A stretch of DNA of 64,000 bases from contig JAJZVX010000012.1 of the NCBI GenBank assembly GCA_021846985.1, forward strand, positions 37,122 to 101,121, read 5' to 3'. Under the pieces are notes generated by a model that was not told the DNA's origin, searched no databases, and worked only from the letters and a program-made list of their open reading frames with translations. The translations under genes and the position numbers were made by a program. Shown here piece by piece: positions 33,138 to 42,141 of the stretch. Origin of the DNA: Acidobacteriota bacterium. GTDB taxonomy: Bacteria; Acidobacteriota; Terriglobia; Terriglobales; Acidobacteriaceae. How positions within the stretch are numbered: the stretch's first letter is position 1; the number at the start of each line of letters is the position of its first letter.

Positions 33138-34127
33138 ATGAGGTTTTGTAGGCTGTTTCATGTAATCGTTTTCGGGCTCGGCGCGGCTGCTTCCCATGCG
33201 GAGGCGCAGTCGGCCCGCGTACCCAAGGGCCAGGCGCCTGGACGTGCCGCGGCGCATGTCCACACGCATCTGAAACGGCATCCGCGAGTGGCGCTCACCT
33301 TTGATGATCTGCCCGCGGCCGGCGGCCTGCCTGTGGACGAGACGCGCGTAGACATTGTGACCCGGCTTGCGGACGAACTGAAGGCCGCGCATCTGAAAGG
33401 CGTCTACGGCTTTGTGAACGCCATCGACCTTGAGAACGACTCCGACGTTCAGGAAGCCTTGCAGAGGTGGGTCTCTTCCGGAATGAATATCGGCAACCAC
33501 ACATGGTCCCACCCCTCGCTCAACAGCGTCAGCGCCCATACCTTCGAGCAGGACATTGCGCGCGACGAACCCACGCTGCGCCAGTACGCCGGAGACCGCG
33601 ACTGGCACTGGTTCCGTTTCCCTTACCTGGAGGAGGGCGCGACGCTGGAGAAACGCAACCACGTCCGCCAATGGCTGCGCGAGCACGGCTATCGCATTGC
33701 CCAGGTCACGCTGACCATTCAGGACGACGACTGGAGCGACCCCTATATCCGCTGTCTCGCCAAACACGATGAGGCCGGCATCGCTTGGCTCAAGCAGAGC
33801 TATGTCGAAAACGCCGCCCATTTGATCCGGCTGGGACGCGAGGAAGAACTGATCGTCTTCGGGCACGAGATTCCCAACGTGCTGCTGCTGCACGCTACCG
33901 GGTTCACCACGCTCATGCTGCCGAGCCTGCTGCAAATCCTCCGCCAGGATGGCTTTCGCTTTATGCCCCTGGCCAAAGTGGAGCGCAACTCCGCCTACGC
34001 CCTCGATCCCAGCCTGGGGCTGGCGGACGGCGGCACGCTGCCCAGCCAATTGATCGAGGCCCGCCATCTGAAGTGGCCGGCCTTCAAACCGGAGCCGCTG
34101 CAGAGTCTGGACCGCATCTGCCGATAA
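33138..34127 (+). CDS. Secreted polysaccharide deacetylase (NodB domain)
   Basis: A 329-aa carbohydrate esterase family 4 protein. The signal peptide ends near residue 22 (SHAEAQS). NodB motifs are visible: motif 1 ALTFDDLPAAG with the catalytic base Asp pair, motif 2 NHTWSHPSLN (H-x3-H metal ligands), motif 3 RFPYLEEG, and a late GHE. The substrate may be peptidoglycan, chitin or another N-acetylated or ester-bearing glycan; sequence alone cannot say. ATG 33138 is chosen because it begins the signal peptide; GGGGAGG lies about 20 bases upstream, farther than ideal. Confidence 0.87.
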   Translation: MRFCRLFHVIVFGLGAAASHAEAQSARVPKGQAPGRAAAHVHTHLKRHPRVALTFDDLPAAGGLPVDETRVDIVTRLADELKAAHLKGVYGFVNAIDLENDSDVQEALQRWVSSGMNIGNHTWSHPSLNSVSAHTFEQDIARDEPTLRQYAGDRDWHWFRFPYLEEGATLEKRNHVRQWLREHGYRIAQVTLTIQDDDWSDPYIRCLAKHDEAGIAWLKQSYVENAAHLIRLGREEELIVFGHEIPNVLLLHATGFTTLMLPSLLQILRQDGFRFMPLAKVERNSAYALDPSLGLADGGTLPSQLIEARHLKWPAFKPEPLQSLDRICR

Positions 34128-34278
34128 CGCCGGCGTGGCGGGCCTTCGCGCCTTCCTGTGCGCGCCATGTCATCCCGCATGGCCGCGCGTTGACCCGCCT
34201 TCAACGGACCGTTCCCGCACCGTGCGGAGAACTGCACTTTGCGGCTTCTCGCAACCGGCTTGGTCCCCGGCTTGTCCG

Positions 34279-34869
34279 TTACCGGATGATCTTCAGCGCT
34301 CCACGGAAGAGCCCGTCGAAGTCCCCGCTCAGCGCCTTGTCTTTGGCGATGGCCTGCTCTACGGCCCTTTCCACCGCCGCGCGCTGGTAGCCCAGGTTCA
34401 CCAGCGCCGACAGCACATCGTCCACCGCCGGCCCTGCCACCGCGGCTGGCGCCGGCGCTACGGCAAAGTCCTCCAGCTTGTCTTTCAGCTCCACCACCAG
34501 CCGCTCGGCCAGCTTCTTGCCCACGCCCGGAATCCGCACCAGTTGTGCGTGGTCCTGGCCGCGGATGGCCTGGACAGTGCGTTCGCTCGACAGGCCGCTC
34601 AGCATCTTGATGGCCAGCTTCGGCCCCACGCCGCTCACCGTGATCAGCCGCTCGAAGAGCCGCTTCTCTTCCCGGTCCAGAAAACCAAAGAGCGCTATCT
34701 GGTCCTCGCTCACCTGGGTGTGGATGTGCAGCGCGGCTTCCTGGCCGACGGAAGGCAGCGCCGTAAAGGTGGGTACGGAGATGGCCACGTCGTAGCCCAC
34801 GCCCCCGGCCTCGACGATGGCCTGGCCGGGCTCCTTGTGGATGAGTTTGCCGCGCAGATGAGCGATCAT
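34279..34869 (-). CDS. ruvA: Holliday junction helicase subunit RuvA
   Basis: A 196-aa RuvA. MIAHLRGKLIHK is the canonical start of the OB domain, and the two helix-hairpin-helix motifs are ITVSGVGPKLAIKML (residues ~76-90) and LVRIPGVGKKLAERLV (~110-125). The C-terminal domain III that contacts RuvB is present (DDVLSALVNLGYQ). RuvA tetramers bind four-way junctions and load RuvB. It is six bases downstream of kbl on the same strand, which suggests co-transcription; ruvB and ruvC are not in the window. Confidence 0.97.
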   Translation of the reverse strand: MIAHLRGKLIHKEPGQAIVEAGGVGYDVAISVPTFTALPSVGQEAALHIHTQVSEDQIALFGFLDREEKRLFERLITVSGVGPKLAIKMLSGLSSERTVQAIRGQDHAQLVRIPGVGKKLAERLVVELKDKLEDFAVAPAPAAVAGPAVDDVLSALVNLGYQRAAVERAVEQAIAKDKALSGDFDGLFRGALKIIR

Positions 34870-34875
34870 GGTTTT

Positions 34876-36090
34876 TTATCCTAGAATCCCCATGCGCTTG
34901 GCCACCCGCGTCAGGGTCTCCAGGGCGCGGTCAAGCTGCTGGCGTGTGTGCTCGCTGGTGAGCATCAGGCGGATGCGCGCCTTGCCTTCGGGCACTGTGG
35001 GGAAGGCGATGCCGGTGCCCATGACGCCCTCGTCAAAGAGCGCGCGCGACATCTCCATGGCGATGCGCCCCTCGCCCAGGATGACCGGCGTAATCGGCGT
35101 CTCCGTCGCCGGTGTGTTCACGCCGCCCACGTTGAAGCCGGCGCGGCGCAGCTCGCCCTGGAAGTAGCGCGTATTGGCCCACAGCCGCTCGATGCGCTCC
35201 GGCTCCTGCTCCAGAATGTCGAAGGCCGCCATGCAACTGGCCGCCACCGCCGGCGGATGCGAGGTGGAAAACAGAAAGGGCCGCGCGCGGTGATAGAGAT
35301 AGTCGATCAGGTCCTTCGATCCGCACACGTACCCGCCCAGCGCGCCAATCGCCTTCGACAGCGTCCCCACCTGCACATCCACCTTGCCATGCATGCCAAA
35401 GTGGTCCACCGAGCCGCGCCCGTTGCGCCCCAGAACCCCCGATGCGTGGGCGTCGTCCACCATCATGATGGCGCCGTATCTCTCCGCCAGCGCCGCAAGC
35501 TGGTCCACCGGCCCGATGTCGCCGTCCATGGAAAATACGCCGTCGGTAATCACCAGCTTGCGCCCCGGCTCGTGGGCCACTTCCTGGAGCAGCTCCTCGC
35601 AGTGCCCCGCGTCCTTGTGCCGGAACACCTTGATCTTGGCCCGTGACAACCGCGCCCCGTCGATGATGCTGGCGTGGTTCAGCTCGTCGGAGAGAATAAA
35701 GTCCTCCTTGCCCAGAATCGCGCTGACCGTGCCGGCATTAGCCGTGAAGCCGCTCTGGAAGACGACGCAAGCCTCGACATTTTTGAAGCGGGCAATCCTT
35801 TCTTCGAGCTCCATGTGGATGCGCATGGTGCCGGCGATGGTCCGCACCGCGCCCGAGCCCACGCCGTACTTGCGCGTGGCCTCCAGCGCCGCCTCGATCA
35901 ACCGGGGATGGTTGGCCAGGCCGAGATAGTTGTTGCTGGCCAGGTTGATCACCTCTTTCCCGTCGTAGTGGCACACCGGCGCCTGCTGATCCTCCAGCAC
36001 GCGCAGGTTGAAGTGCGTTCCCCTGACGCGCAATTCATCCAGAACGGCAGTCAAATAGGCAAGTTGCGGGCGTCCGGCGGCTTGGGTCAT
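34876..36090 (-). CDS. kbl: Glycine C-acetyltransferase (2-amino-3-ketobutyrate CoA ligase)
   Basis: A 404-aa PLP enzyme of the alpha-oxoamine synthase family. ASNNYLGLANHP, DELNHASIIDG, DDAHASGVLG and the PLP lysine in GTLSKAIGALGG are visible. The sequence is closest in feel to KBL, which cleaves 2-amino-3-ketobutyrate with CoA to glycine and acetyl-CoA. 8-amino-7-oxononanoate synthase (BioF) has the same fold and is the main alternative. No threonine dehydrogenase gene adjoins. ATG 36090 follows GAGGAAAACGACC. Confidence 0.85.
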   Translation of the reverse strand: MTQAAGRPQLAYLTAVLDELRVRGTHFNLRVLEDQQAPVCHYDGKEVINLASNNYLGLANHPRLIEAALEATRKYGVGSGAVRTIAGTMRIHMELEERIARFKNVEACVVFQSGFTANAGTVSAILGKEDFILSDELNHASIIDGARLSRAKIKVFRHKDAGHCEELLQEVAHEPGRKLVITDGVFSMDGDIGPVDQLAALAERYGAIMMVDDAHASGVLGRNGRGSVDHFGMHGKVDVQVGTLSKAIGALGGYVCGSKDLIDYLYHRARPFLFSTSHPPAVAASCMAAFDILEQEPERIERLWANTRYFQGELRRAGFNVGGVNTPATETPITPVILGEGRIAMEMSRALFDEGVMGTGIAFPTVPEGKARIRLMLTSEHTRQQLDRALETLTRVAKRMGILG

Positions 36091-36287
36091 GGTCGTTTTC
36101 CTCAATCAAAGAGCATAACGCGGTCAAGCCAGGCTCCGCCCGCCCGTTCTTCCCCGTGGCCCGCGCGCCCTCCCTTTAACCGACTTTCGTGCGCGTATAG
36201 CCCTGCCTCGCCTCCGCCGGATACAATGGACTTCTATGCCGCGGCCAGCGCCCGGCGCAGGATTTTGAGTTTTTGGAGCAGGTGCAC

Positions 36288-37256
36288 GTGAGAGGCGTTC
36301 GCAGCCGCAGTCAGCGGCTTGAATTAGTTGCAGGACTGGGCATTGCACTGGCCATGCCCGCGCTGGCTTTTGCCGCGCAAAACACGCAGGGAATGGCCAC
36401 GCAAACCACGCTGACCGCCGAGACGCACGACCGCGCCGGCCGCACCCAGGCTGCCCTCACCGTCGCCGTCACCGGCGAAGACGGCACACCTGCCACCGGA
36501 ACCGCTGCCATCAAGGACAATGGCCGCGACCTTGCCGGCGTAGCTTTGAATGCCCAGGGCACAGCCAGCCTCACGCTCTCCCTGCCCGCCGGCCAGCACC
36601 AGCTTCGCGCTGTCTATACCGGCGACGCCACCCATCGGCCCTCTGCCTCCCTCCTGACCGGCATTCACGCCCAGACCAACACCGGTACACCCGATTTTCA
36701 GGTCTCCATCGCGCCGGCTACCCTCACCCTCACTGCCGGCCAGTCGGCCACACTCATCGCCAGCATCACGCCAGAGAATGCGAGCGCTCTTCAGGGTCCG
36801 ATGTTCGTCACCCTCTCCTGTTCCGGCAATCCTGACCAGTCCCTTTGCATCTACACGCCGGAAAACGTTGAAATCCTGCCCAACACCACCGTTCCGGTCA
36901 CCAGCTCCCTCGTCTTCCAAACCCAAACCGGCACCGCCGCTCTGCACATGCCGGCGGCGCGCCGCAAGGCGAGTCCGGTGGCCTGGGCCTTCCTGCTGCC
37001 CGGCGCCTTCGCCCTTGTCGGCCTCTCCTTTGGCCGCCGCCGCTGGCTCAGCCGCTTCTCGCTTCTCCTGCTGCTGGGCCTCGTTACCGTGCTCGGAACC
37101 ACCGGCTGCAATCCCCTCTACTACTACGAACACTACGGCCCCGTGCCCATCTCCCCCACGCCCTCCGGCACCTACATTGTTCAGGTCACCGCGCAGTCCA
37201 CGAACGGCGTTACCGCCATTACGCACTCCACCACCCTGGCGCTTACGATTCAATAG
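36288..37256 (+). CDS. Secreted Ig-like repeat protein with C-terminal membrane segments
   Basis: A 322-aa protein. A hydrophobic signal (about residues 15-30, ending AFAAQ) is followed by a Big_3-type Ig-like domain (TTLTAETHDRAGRTQAALTV to LRAVYTGDATHRPSAS). A second beta domain follows (FQVSIAPATLTLTAGQSATL). Two hydrophobic stretches (AWAFLLPGAFALVGLSF and FSLLLLLGLVTVLGTTGCNP) and a short exported tail complete it. Such proteins are abundant in Acidobacteria. GTG 36288 is chosen because GGAG stands 9 bases upstream; TTG 36273 is an alternative. It is followed 9 bases later by pabB. Confidence 0.75.
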   Translation: MRGVRSRSQRLELVAGLGIALAMPALAFAAQNTQGMATQTTLTAETHDRAGRTQAALTVAVTGEDGTPATGTAAIKDNGRDLAGVALNAQGTASLTLSLPAGQHQLRAVYTGDATHRPSASLLTGIHAQTNTGTPDFQVSIAPATLTLTAGQSATLIASITPENASALQGPMFVTLSCSGNPDQSLCIYTPENVEILPNTTVPVTSSLVFQTQTGTAALHMPAARRKASPVAWAFLLPGAFALVGLSFGRRRWLSRFSLLLLLGLVTVLGTTGCNPLYYYEHYGPVPISPTPSGTYIVQVTAQSTNGVTAITHSTTLALTIQ

Positions 37257-37265
37257 CCTGCCGCC

Positions 37266-39209
37266 ATGAACAGCGCGCACTGTTGGCATCCCCTGCCGGC
37301 GGAAGTATGCGCTCTGGTCGAGCGCACGCCCGCGACCGTGCTGCTTTCCTGCGCCGATCCCCGCCTGACAGGGCAAAGCCCGCAATCCAATGCCGAATCC
37401 TGCACCCGGCTCTTCGTTTCCCCGCGGCGCATTTACCGGGTGGAGGAGCCCGCGCAGCTCCCCGGCCTCTTCTCCGCAATTGAGGAGGCCGTCGCCGCGG
37501 GCCGCTTCGCCGCAGGCTTCTTTGCCTACGAGTGCGGCCAATGCTTCGAGCCCACGGCAAGCATGGCCCCCCGCCGCCCAGGACAGCCGCTCGCATGGAT
37601 TGCCATCTATGACCGCTGTTTCGCCTTCGACCACCGCACCGGCCAGTTTGCCGGGGACCCCCCGCCGGCACTCGCGGAGCTTTCCTCGCGCGAACGGCCG
37701 CATGCGCCCGAGCCCCTCCACGCGGCCTTCTGCCTCAGCCAGCCGCAGTACTCCACACGCATCGCCGCCCTCCACGACTGGATTCGCGCCGGCGATATCT
37801 ACCAGCTCAACTTCACTGCTCCCTTCCATCTCCGCGCCGCCGCACAACCCGCCCGGCTCTATGCGCAGCTCTGCCGCAGCCAGCCGGTGGAATACGGCGC
37901 CTTTGTGCACTGGCAACCGGGCAGCCACATCCTCAGCTTCTCGCCCGAGCTGTTCTTTCGCATCGAGCCGCTCGGCGCCTCACGGCGCATCACCACCCGG
38001 CCCATGAAGGGAACCGCCCACCGCGGACGCACCTCCCGCGAAGATCAAGCCATCGCCGAATGGCTTCGCAACGATGCAAAAAATCGCGCCGAAAACGTGA
38101 TGATCGTCGATTTGCTGCGCAACGATCTCGGCCGCCTGTGCCGCTTCGGCAGCGTCGCCGTCGAGAACCTCTTCCAGGTCGAGCGCTACCGCACCCTCTG
38201 GCAGATGACCTCAACCGTGACCGGCGAGCTGCGCCCCGAGGTGGACTTTCATGCCGTCTTCCGCGCCCTCTTTCCCTGTGGTTCCGTTACCGGCGCGCCC
38301 AAAATCCGGGCCATGCAACTCATCGCCGGGCTGGAAGGCGAGCCGCGCGGCGTTTACACCGGCTCCATCGGCTTCTTTTCGCGCCCGCGCACGGTCTTCA
38401 ATGTCGCCATCCGCACCCTGGAACTGGAAGGTGGACAGGGCCGCATGGGCGTGGGCAGCGGTATTGTCATCGACTCCGATGCGGGCGATGAGTTTCGCGA
38501 GTGCCTGCTGAAGGCCGCTTTCTTCACGCAACATCAGGAGCCGTTTTCGCTCATCGAAACCATGCTCTGGCGCGGCGGCTATCCGCTCATCGAATTACAT
38601 CTCGACCGGCTCGCCGATTCCGCTGGTTATTTCGATTTTTTCTGCGATCGCGCCGCGGCGAAGGAGGCGCTCGAAGCCCACGCGGCCGGCTTCGGCGATC
38701 CACGCCCCCGCAAGGTGCGGCTCCTGCTCGACAGCGATGGCGCCGTCCACATTCAAAGCGAGCCCCTCGACGAAGATCCGGAACCCGCGGCCCGCCCGCC
38801 CGCTCGCGTCTGCATCGCCGCCCCGCGCACCGACCCCGCCGATCCGTTCCTCTTTCACAAAACCACGCATCGCGCGCACTATGCCGAAGCCTTCTCGGCC
38901 GCGTCCGCCGCCGGCTTCGCGGATGCGCTCTTCTTCAACACGCGCGGCGAGCTCACAGAGGGAGCCATCAGCAATGTGCTGGTTGAAAAGGCCGGCCATT
39001 GGTTCACGCCCCCCGTCGAGTGCGGCCTGCTGGCGGGCGTCTATCGCCGCCACCTGCTCCAAACCATGCCCGGCATCGAGGAGCGCCGCCTTTATCTTGA
39101 CGACCTGCGCCACGCCGATGCGGTCTACCTCTGCAACGCAGTCCGCGGCCTGCGCCGCGTGCTCGTCCAATGGGAAAACAAGCCTTCCCCCTTCAACTCA
39201 AGTCCCTGA
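37266..39209 (+). CDS. pabB: Aminodeoxychorismate synthase component I fused to 4-amino-4-deoxychorismate lyase
   Basis: A 647-aa two-domain enzyme of p-aminobenzoate (folate) synthesis. The first ~430 residues are a chorismate-binding domain: RPMKGTAHRG, DLLRNDLGR and CGSVTGAPKI are its hallmarks. The last ~210 residues are a PabC-type PLP lyase/aminotransferase class IV domain (ETMLW, HKTTHRAHY with the PLP-lysine, ELTEGAISNV). The fusion joins two consecutive steps, chorismate to aminodeoxychorismate and then to PABA plus pyruvate. Glutamine amidotransferase PabA is not in the window. PabB-PabC fusions are known in several phyla. Confidence 0.92.
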   Translation: MNSAHCWHPLPAEVCALVERTPATVLLSCADPRLTGQSPQSNAESCTRLFVSPRRIYRVEEPAQLPGLFSAIEEAVAAGRFAAGFFAYECGQCFEPTASMAPRRPGQPLAWIAIYDRCFAFDHRTGQFAGDPPPALAELSSRERPHAPEPLHAAFCLSQPQYSTRIAALHDWIRAGDIYQLNFTAPFHLRAAAQPARLYAQLCRSQPVEYGAFVHWQPGSHILSFSPELFFRIEPLGASRRITTRPMKGTAHRGRTSREDQAIAEWLRNDAKNRAENVMIVDLLRNDLGRLCRFGSVAVENLFQVERYRTLWQMTSTVTGELRPEVDFHAVFRALFPCGSVTGAPKIRAMQLIAGLEGEPRGVYTGSIGFFSRPRTVFNVAIRTLELEGGQGRMGVGSGIVIDSDAGDEFRECLLKAAFFTQHQEPFSLIETMLWRGGYPLIELHLDRLADSAGYFDFFCDRAAAKEALEAHAAGFGDPRPRKVRLLLDSDGAVHIQSEPLDEDPEPAARPPARVCIAAPRTDPADPFLFHKTTHRAHYAEAFSAASAAGFADALFFNTRGELTEGAISNVLVEKAGHWFTPPVECGLLAGVYRRHLLQTMPGIEERRLYLDDLRHADAVYLCNAVRGLRRVLVQWENKPSPFNSSP

Positions 39210-39316
39210 TCCCGCTCTTCTGCCTTGTTCCAGCTTCCGCCGCGCCGCCATCGCCTCGTCCGTCCACGGGCATTCTGCGCGCCATCGCCCCAACAAATTT
39301 GAAAAATGAGCCTCTG

Positions 39317-39682
39317 TCAACGGCTCTTGACAATCTGCGCCGCGCGGCCATAGGAACCCAGGTTGAAGACTTGCGTGTATCCCATGCCCTTCAGCTTCTG
39401 CTTCGCCGTTCCGCTCCTCATTCCGCTCTGGCAGTGCAGCAGCAGCACCTTGTTCTTGTCCCTTACGCGGCGGGGCACGCCGGCCTCGATCTGGTCCAGG
39501 GGAATGTGAATGACGCCCGGCAAATGGCCGGAGTTATACTCAGCCGCGGTGCGCACATCGATCACCAGCGCGCCCTCCTTCAGGTACTGCTGCGCATCTT
39601 TGGCTGAAACCTGCCCGATCTTCTTGACCAGAAAGAAAAGCACTAGAACGCCAAAGACAATAAGAATAGAGGTCCAGTTCAT
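39317..39682 (-). CDS. Membrane-anchored rhodanese-like protein
   Basis: A 121-aa protein. An N-terminal transmembrane helix (ILIVFGVLVLFFLV, residues 6-19) precedes a single rhodanese domain with the active-site Cys84 in HCQSGMRSG. IDVRTAAEYNSGHLPG is the conserved N-terminal half. It may carry persulfide sulfur at the inner face of the membrane. It lies 5 bases downstream of the molybdopterin oxidoreductase on the same strand, so the two are probably co-transcribed. Confidence 0.9.
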   Translation of the reverse strand: MNWTSILIVFGVLVLFFLVKKIGQVSAKDAQQYLKEGALVIDVRTAAEYNSGHLPGVIHIPLDQIEAGVPRRVRDKNKVLLLHCQSGMRSGTAKQKLKGMGYTQVFNLGSYGRAAQIVKSR

Positions 39683-39687
39683 ATTCT

Positions 39688-41916
39688 TCAGTTTACCGGT
39701 TCCCCGGCCTTTTCCACTTCCACCAGCACCGAGTAGAACGTGGCCGCCGCCCCCAGATCGGTCAGCCGTTCACTGGTCAGCACGTTCTGGTTGCTGCCGC
39801 CGGCGTGCATCTTGGCCCAGTCCATGTGACCGGCCACCACGCCCGCCGGCACCTTGCCATTCACCAGAGCCGTCAACGTCAGCTCGCCCCGGTCGTTCCA
39901 CACCCGCACCTCGTCGCCGCTCTCGATGCCCCGCGCCCGGGCGTCCTCGGGATGCATCTCCAGCCGGTGGCGGGTCTTCGCCTCCATCTTGCGGTGCCCG
40001 TCGAGGTTGGCGAAGGTCGAGTTCATATAGTTGTCGGCTTTGCGCCCCAGAAACTCCAGAGGGTAGCGTTTTGCCTCTCCGCCCCAGCGCGACTCCGCCG
40101 GCGGCACAAATGCAGGCAGGGGGTCCAGCCCCTGCGCCGCCAGCGTTTCGGAGTAGAACTCGATCTTGCCCGTCGGCGTGGACAGCGGAAGGCTGGTATA
40201 AGGTAGAAACGGCTGTTCCTCCGGATCGCGGTGAAAGGCCACCGGCATATGTCCTTTCTCCCGCAGCGCATCGAGCGTGATATGCTCCATACCCGGGTTG
40301 GTCGAGTGGCCATCCGGTCCCAGCCCGAGCGCTTGTCCGGTCATCTCCTCCGCCGTCTCTCGGAAGCACGCCTCTGAGAAGCCCATGCGCTGCGCTAGTT
40401 GCCCAAAGAGCCACACATTGGATCGCGCCTCGCCCAGAGGAGCGATGGCCTGATTCGAAAGCTGCACAAAGTAGTGCCCATAGGCGCCTTGTATGTCGGT
40501 ATGCTCGAGGAACGTCGTCGCGGGCAGGATGTAATCGGCGTAATCCGTGGTGTCGTTGAAGAACAGGTCGTGCACCACCGTAAACAGATCCGGCCTCGCC
40601 AGCCCCCGCCGCACCGCGTTCTGGTTGGGCGCCACCGCCCCCGGGTTCGAGTTGTAAACAAAAAGCGCATGAACCGCTGGTCCATCTGCGGTCCAATCCA
40701 GTGCCTCCGGCTCCCCAATTCCCTCGTTCTCTCGTCCCCTCGTCCCTAGCTCTGTCAGCGCCCGTCCCAGCGCCGACATGTTCACCACCCGCGCCGCTCG
40801 CCCCAGCGGCGAGGCCAGCGCCAGCTCAGGCCGCTCCACTTCCCGCTTGTTCCACGCGAAGGCGCCCGAGGTGGAAAGCTGCCCGCCGCCGCCGCGGTAC
40901 TTCCACGCGCCCACCAGCGCCGGCAACATGGCGATGGCCCGCGCCGCCGTGCCGCCGTTCTCGCACCGCTGCACGCCGTAGTTCATCCGCAGCGCCGCCG
41001 GCTGCGTGGTCGCGTAGCTGCGCGCCAACCGCTCCACCTCCGCCGCGCTCATCCCCGTCCAATGCGCCACCCGCTCCGGCGTATACTCCCGCGCCCGCTC
41101 GGCCAGTTGCTCCACGCCGTGCGTCATCCCGGCGATATAAGCGCGATCTTCCAGCCCCTCGTTCAGGATCACGTGCATCATGCCCAGCGCCAGCGCCACA
41201 TCCGTGCCCGGCCGGATGGCGATATGCCAGTCGGCCAGTGCCGCCGTCCGCGTCCGGTAGGGATCGATCACGATCAGCCGCGCCCCGTTACGCCGCGCCT
41301 GCTCGATCATCGGCCACAGATGCGCGTTGTTGCCGTGAATGTTCGCGCCCCAGGCCAGCACCAGCTTGGCCAGCCGGAAATCCTCCGGCGGCGTCCCCAG
41401 CTTCTTGCCGTACACCAGGTTCCAGGCTACCCCGCCCGCCTCCGAGCAGATGGTCCGGTCCAGTTGGCTCGCGCCCAGGCGGAAAAAAAAACGCCGGTCC
41501 ATCGACCCGTAGCCCAGCACGCCCATCGTGCCCGCGTAGCTATAGGGCAGGATCGACTCCGGCCCGTGGCGCGCGGCAATCGCCTTCAGCCGCGCGGCAA
41601 TCGCCTCCAACGCCTCATCCCAGCTCACGCGCTCAAAGGCCTCGTGCTCCCGCCCATGCGGTTGTGGGCCCTTTGGCGCTCCCAGCTTCCGTTTCAACGG
41701 GTAAAGAATCCGCTCCGGCGCGTACACCCGGTCAAGATACTTGGCCACTTTGCCGCACAAAAATCCCTGCGTCACCGGGTGCGCCGGGTCGCCCTGCACC
41801 TTCACGGCGCGGCCCGCCGCGTCCACCGTGACCAACACGCCGCACGAATCCGGGCAGTCGTGCGAGCAGACAGCACGGACAATACGGAAGAGGGAAGCCG
41901 CGGCCGGCGCGCTCAT
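39688..41916 (-). CDS. Molybdopterin oxidoreductase, DMSO-reductase family
   Basis: A 742-aa enzyme with an N-terminal [4Fe-4S] motif (C-x3-C-x3-C-x28-C in CSHDCPDSCG...GFLCGK) and a molybdopterin-binding body. It ends with a molydop_binding domain (RVWNDRGELTLTALVNGKVPAGVV). There is no twin-arginine signal, so it should be cytoplasmic. The residue that binds Mo or W is unclear; ICSEAGG is the likely loop. Close relatives are annotated only as molybdopterin oxidoreductases. The neighbouring rhodanese suggests sulfur chemistry, which is speculative. ATG 41916 is chosen; an upstream frame to 41976 is possible. Confidence 0.88.
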   Translation of the reverse strand: MSAPAAASLFRIVRAVCSHDCPDSCGVLVTVDAAGRAVKVQGDPAHPVTQGFLCGKVAKYLDRVYAPERILYPLKRKLGAPKGPQPHGREHEAFERVSWDEALEAIAARLKAIAARHGPESILPYSYAGTMGVLGYGSMDRRFFFRLGASQLDRTICSEAGGVAWNLVYGKKLGTPPEDFRLAKLVLAWGANIHGNNAHLWPMIEQARRNGARLIVIDPYRTRTAALADWHIAIRPGTDVALALGMMHVILNEGLEDRAYIAGMTHGVEQLAERAREYTPERVAHWTGMSAAEVERLARSYATTQPAALRMNYGVQRCENGGTAARAIAMLPALVGAWKYRGGGGQLSTSGAFAWNKREVERPELALASPLGRAARVVNMSALGRALTELGTRGRENEGIGEPEALDWTADGPAVHALFVYNSNPGAVAPNQNAVRRGLARPDLFTVVHDLFFNDTTDYADYILPATTFLEHTDIQGAYGHYFVQLSNQAIAPLGEARSNVWLFGQLAQRMGFSEACFRETAEEMTGQALGLGPDGHSTNPGMEHITLDALREKGHMPVAFHRDPEEQPFLPYTSLPLSTPTGKIEFYSETLAAQGLDPLPAFVPPAESRWGGEAKRYPLEFLGRKADNYMNSTFANLDGHRKMEAKTRHRLEMHPEDARARGIESGDEVRVWNDRGELTLTALVNGKVPAGVVAGHMDWAKMHAGGSNQNVLTSERLTDLGAAATFYSVLVEVEKAGEPVN

Positions 41917-42099
41917 ACCGCCATTGTAAGCCGAATGCGGATCCTCACCGCCCTTGAGCGCGGCCACCGGCGACAATCATGGCGCCGTTCAAAACCGGAA
42001 TCGTCGCCGCAGTCGGCGCCTTGATGAATTGCGCTACGTCTGACCCCGATTCCCTCTGAAATCACCACCTCCTTATGTCAACAATGACCTCGGATGCTC

Positions 42100-42105
42100 T
42101 ACACT
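42100..42105 (+). promoter_or_regulatory. Possible -10 element of first MFS gene
   Basis: TACACT, followed by GG, lies 36 bases before the ATG at 42142. The same hexamer in the same position precedes the second MFS gene (43508-43513) and also occurs before the HIT gene at 44908. The shared block, kept in both copies of the duplication, supports these start codons. The -35 region is not convincing. Confidence 0.4.
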
Positions 42106-42141
42106 GGCCGTGCGCCGCCGCACCGGGCGATTTCACCCAGC

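Noticed and set aside
36226..36291. 21-codon ORF overlapping the Ig-like gene start (GTGA)
   Set aside because: It could be a leader peptide, but the only candidate -10 (TACAAT) overlaps its ATG, and nothing else supports translation.
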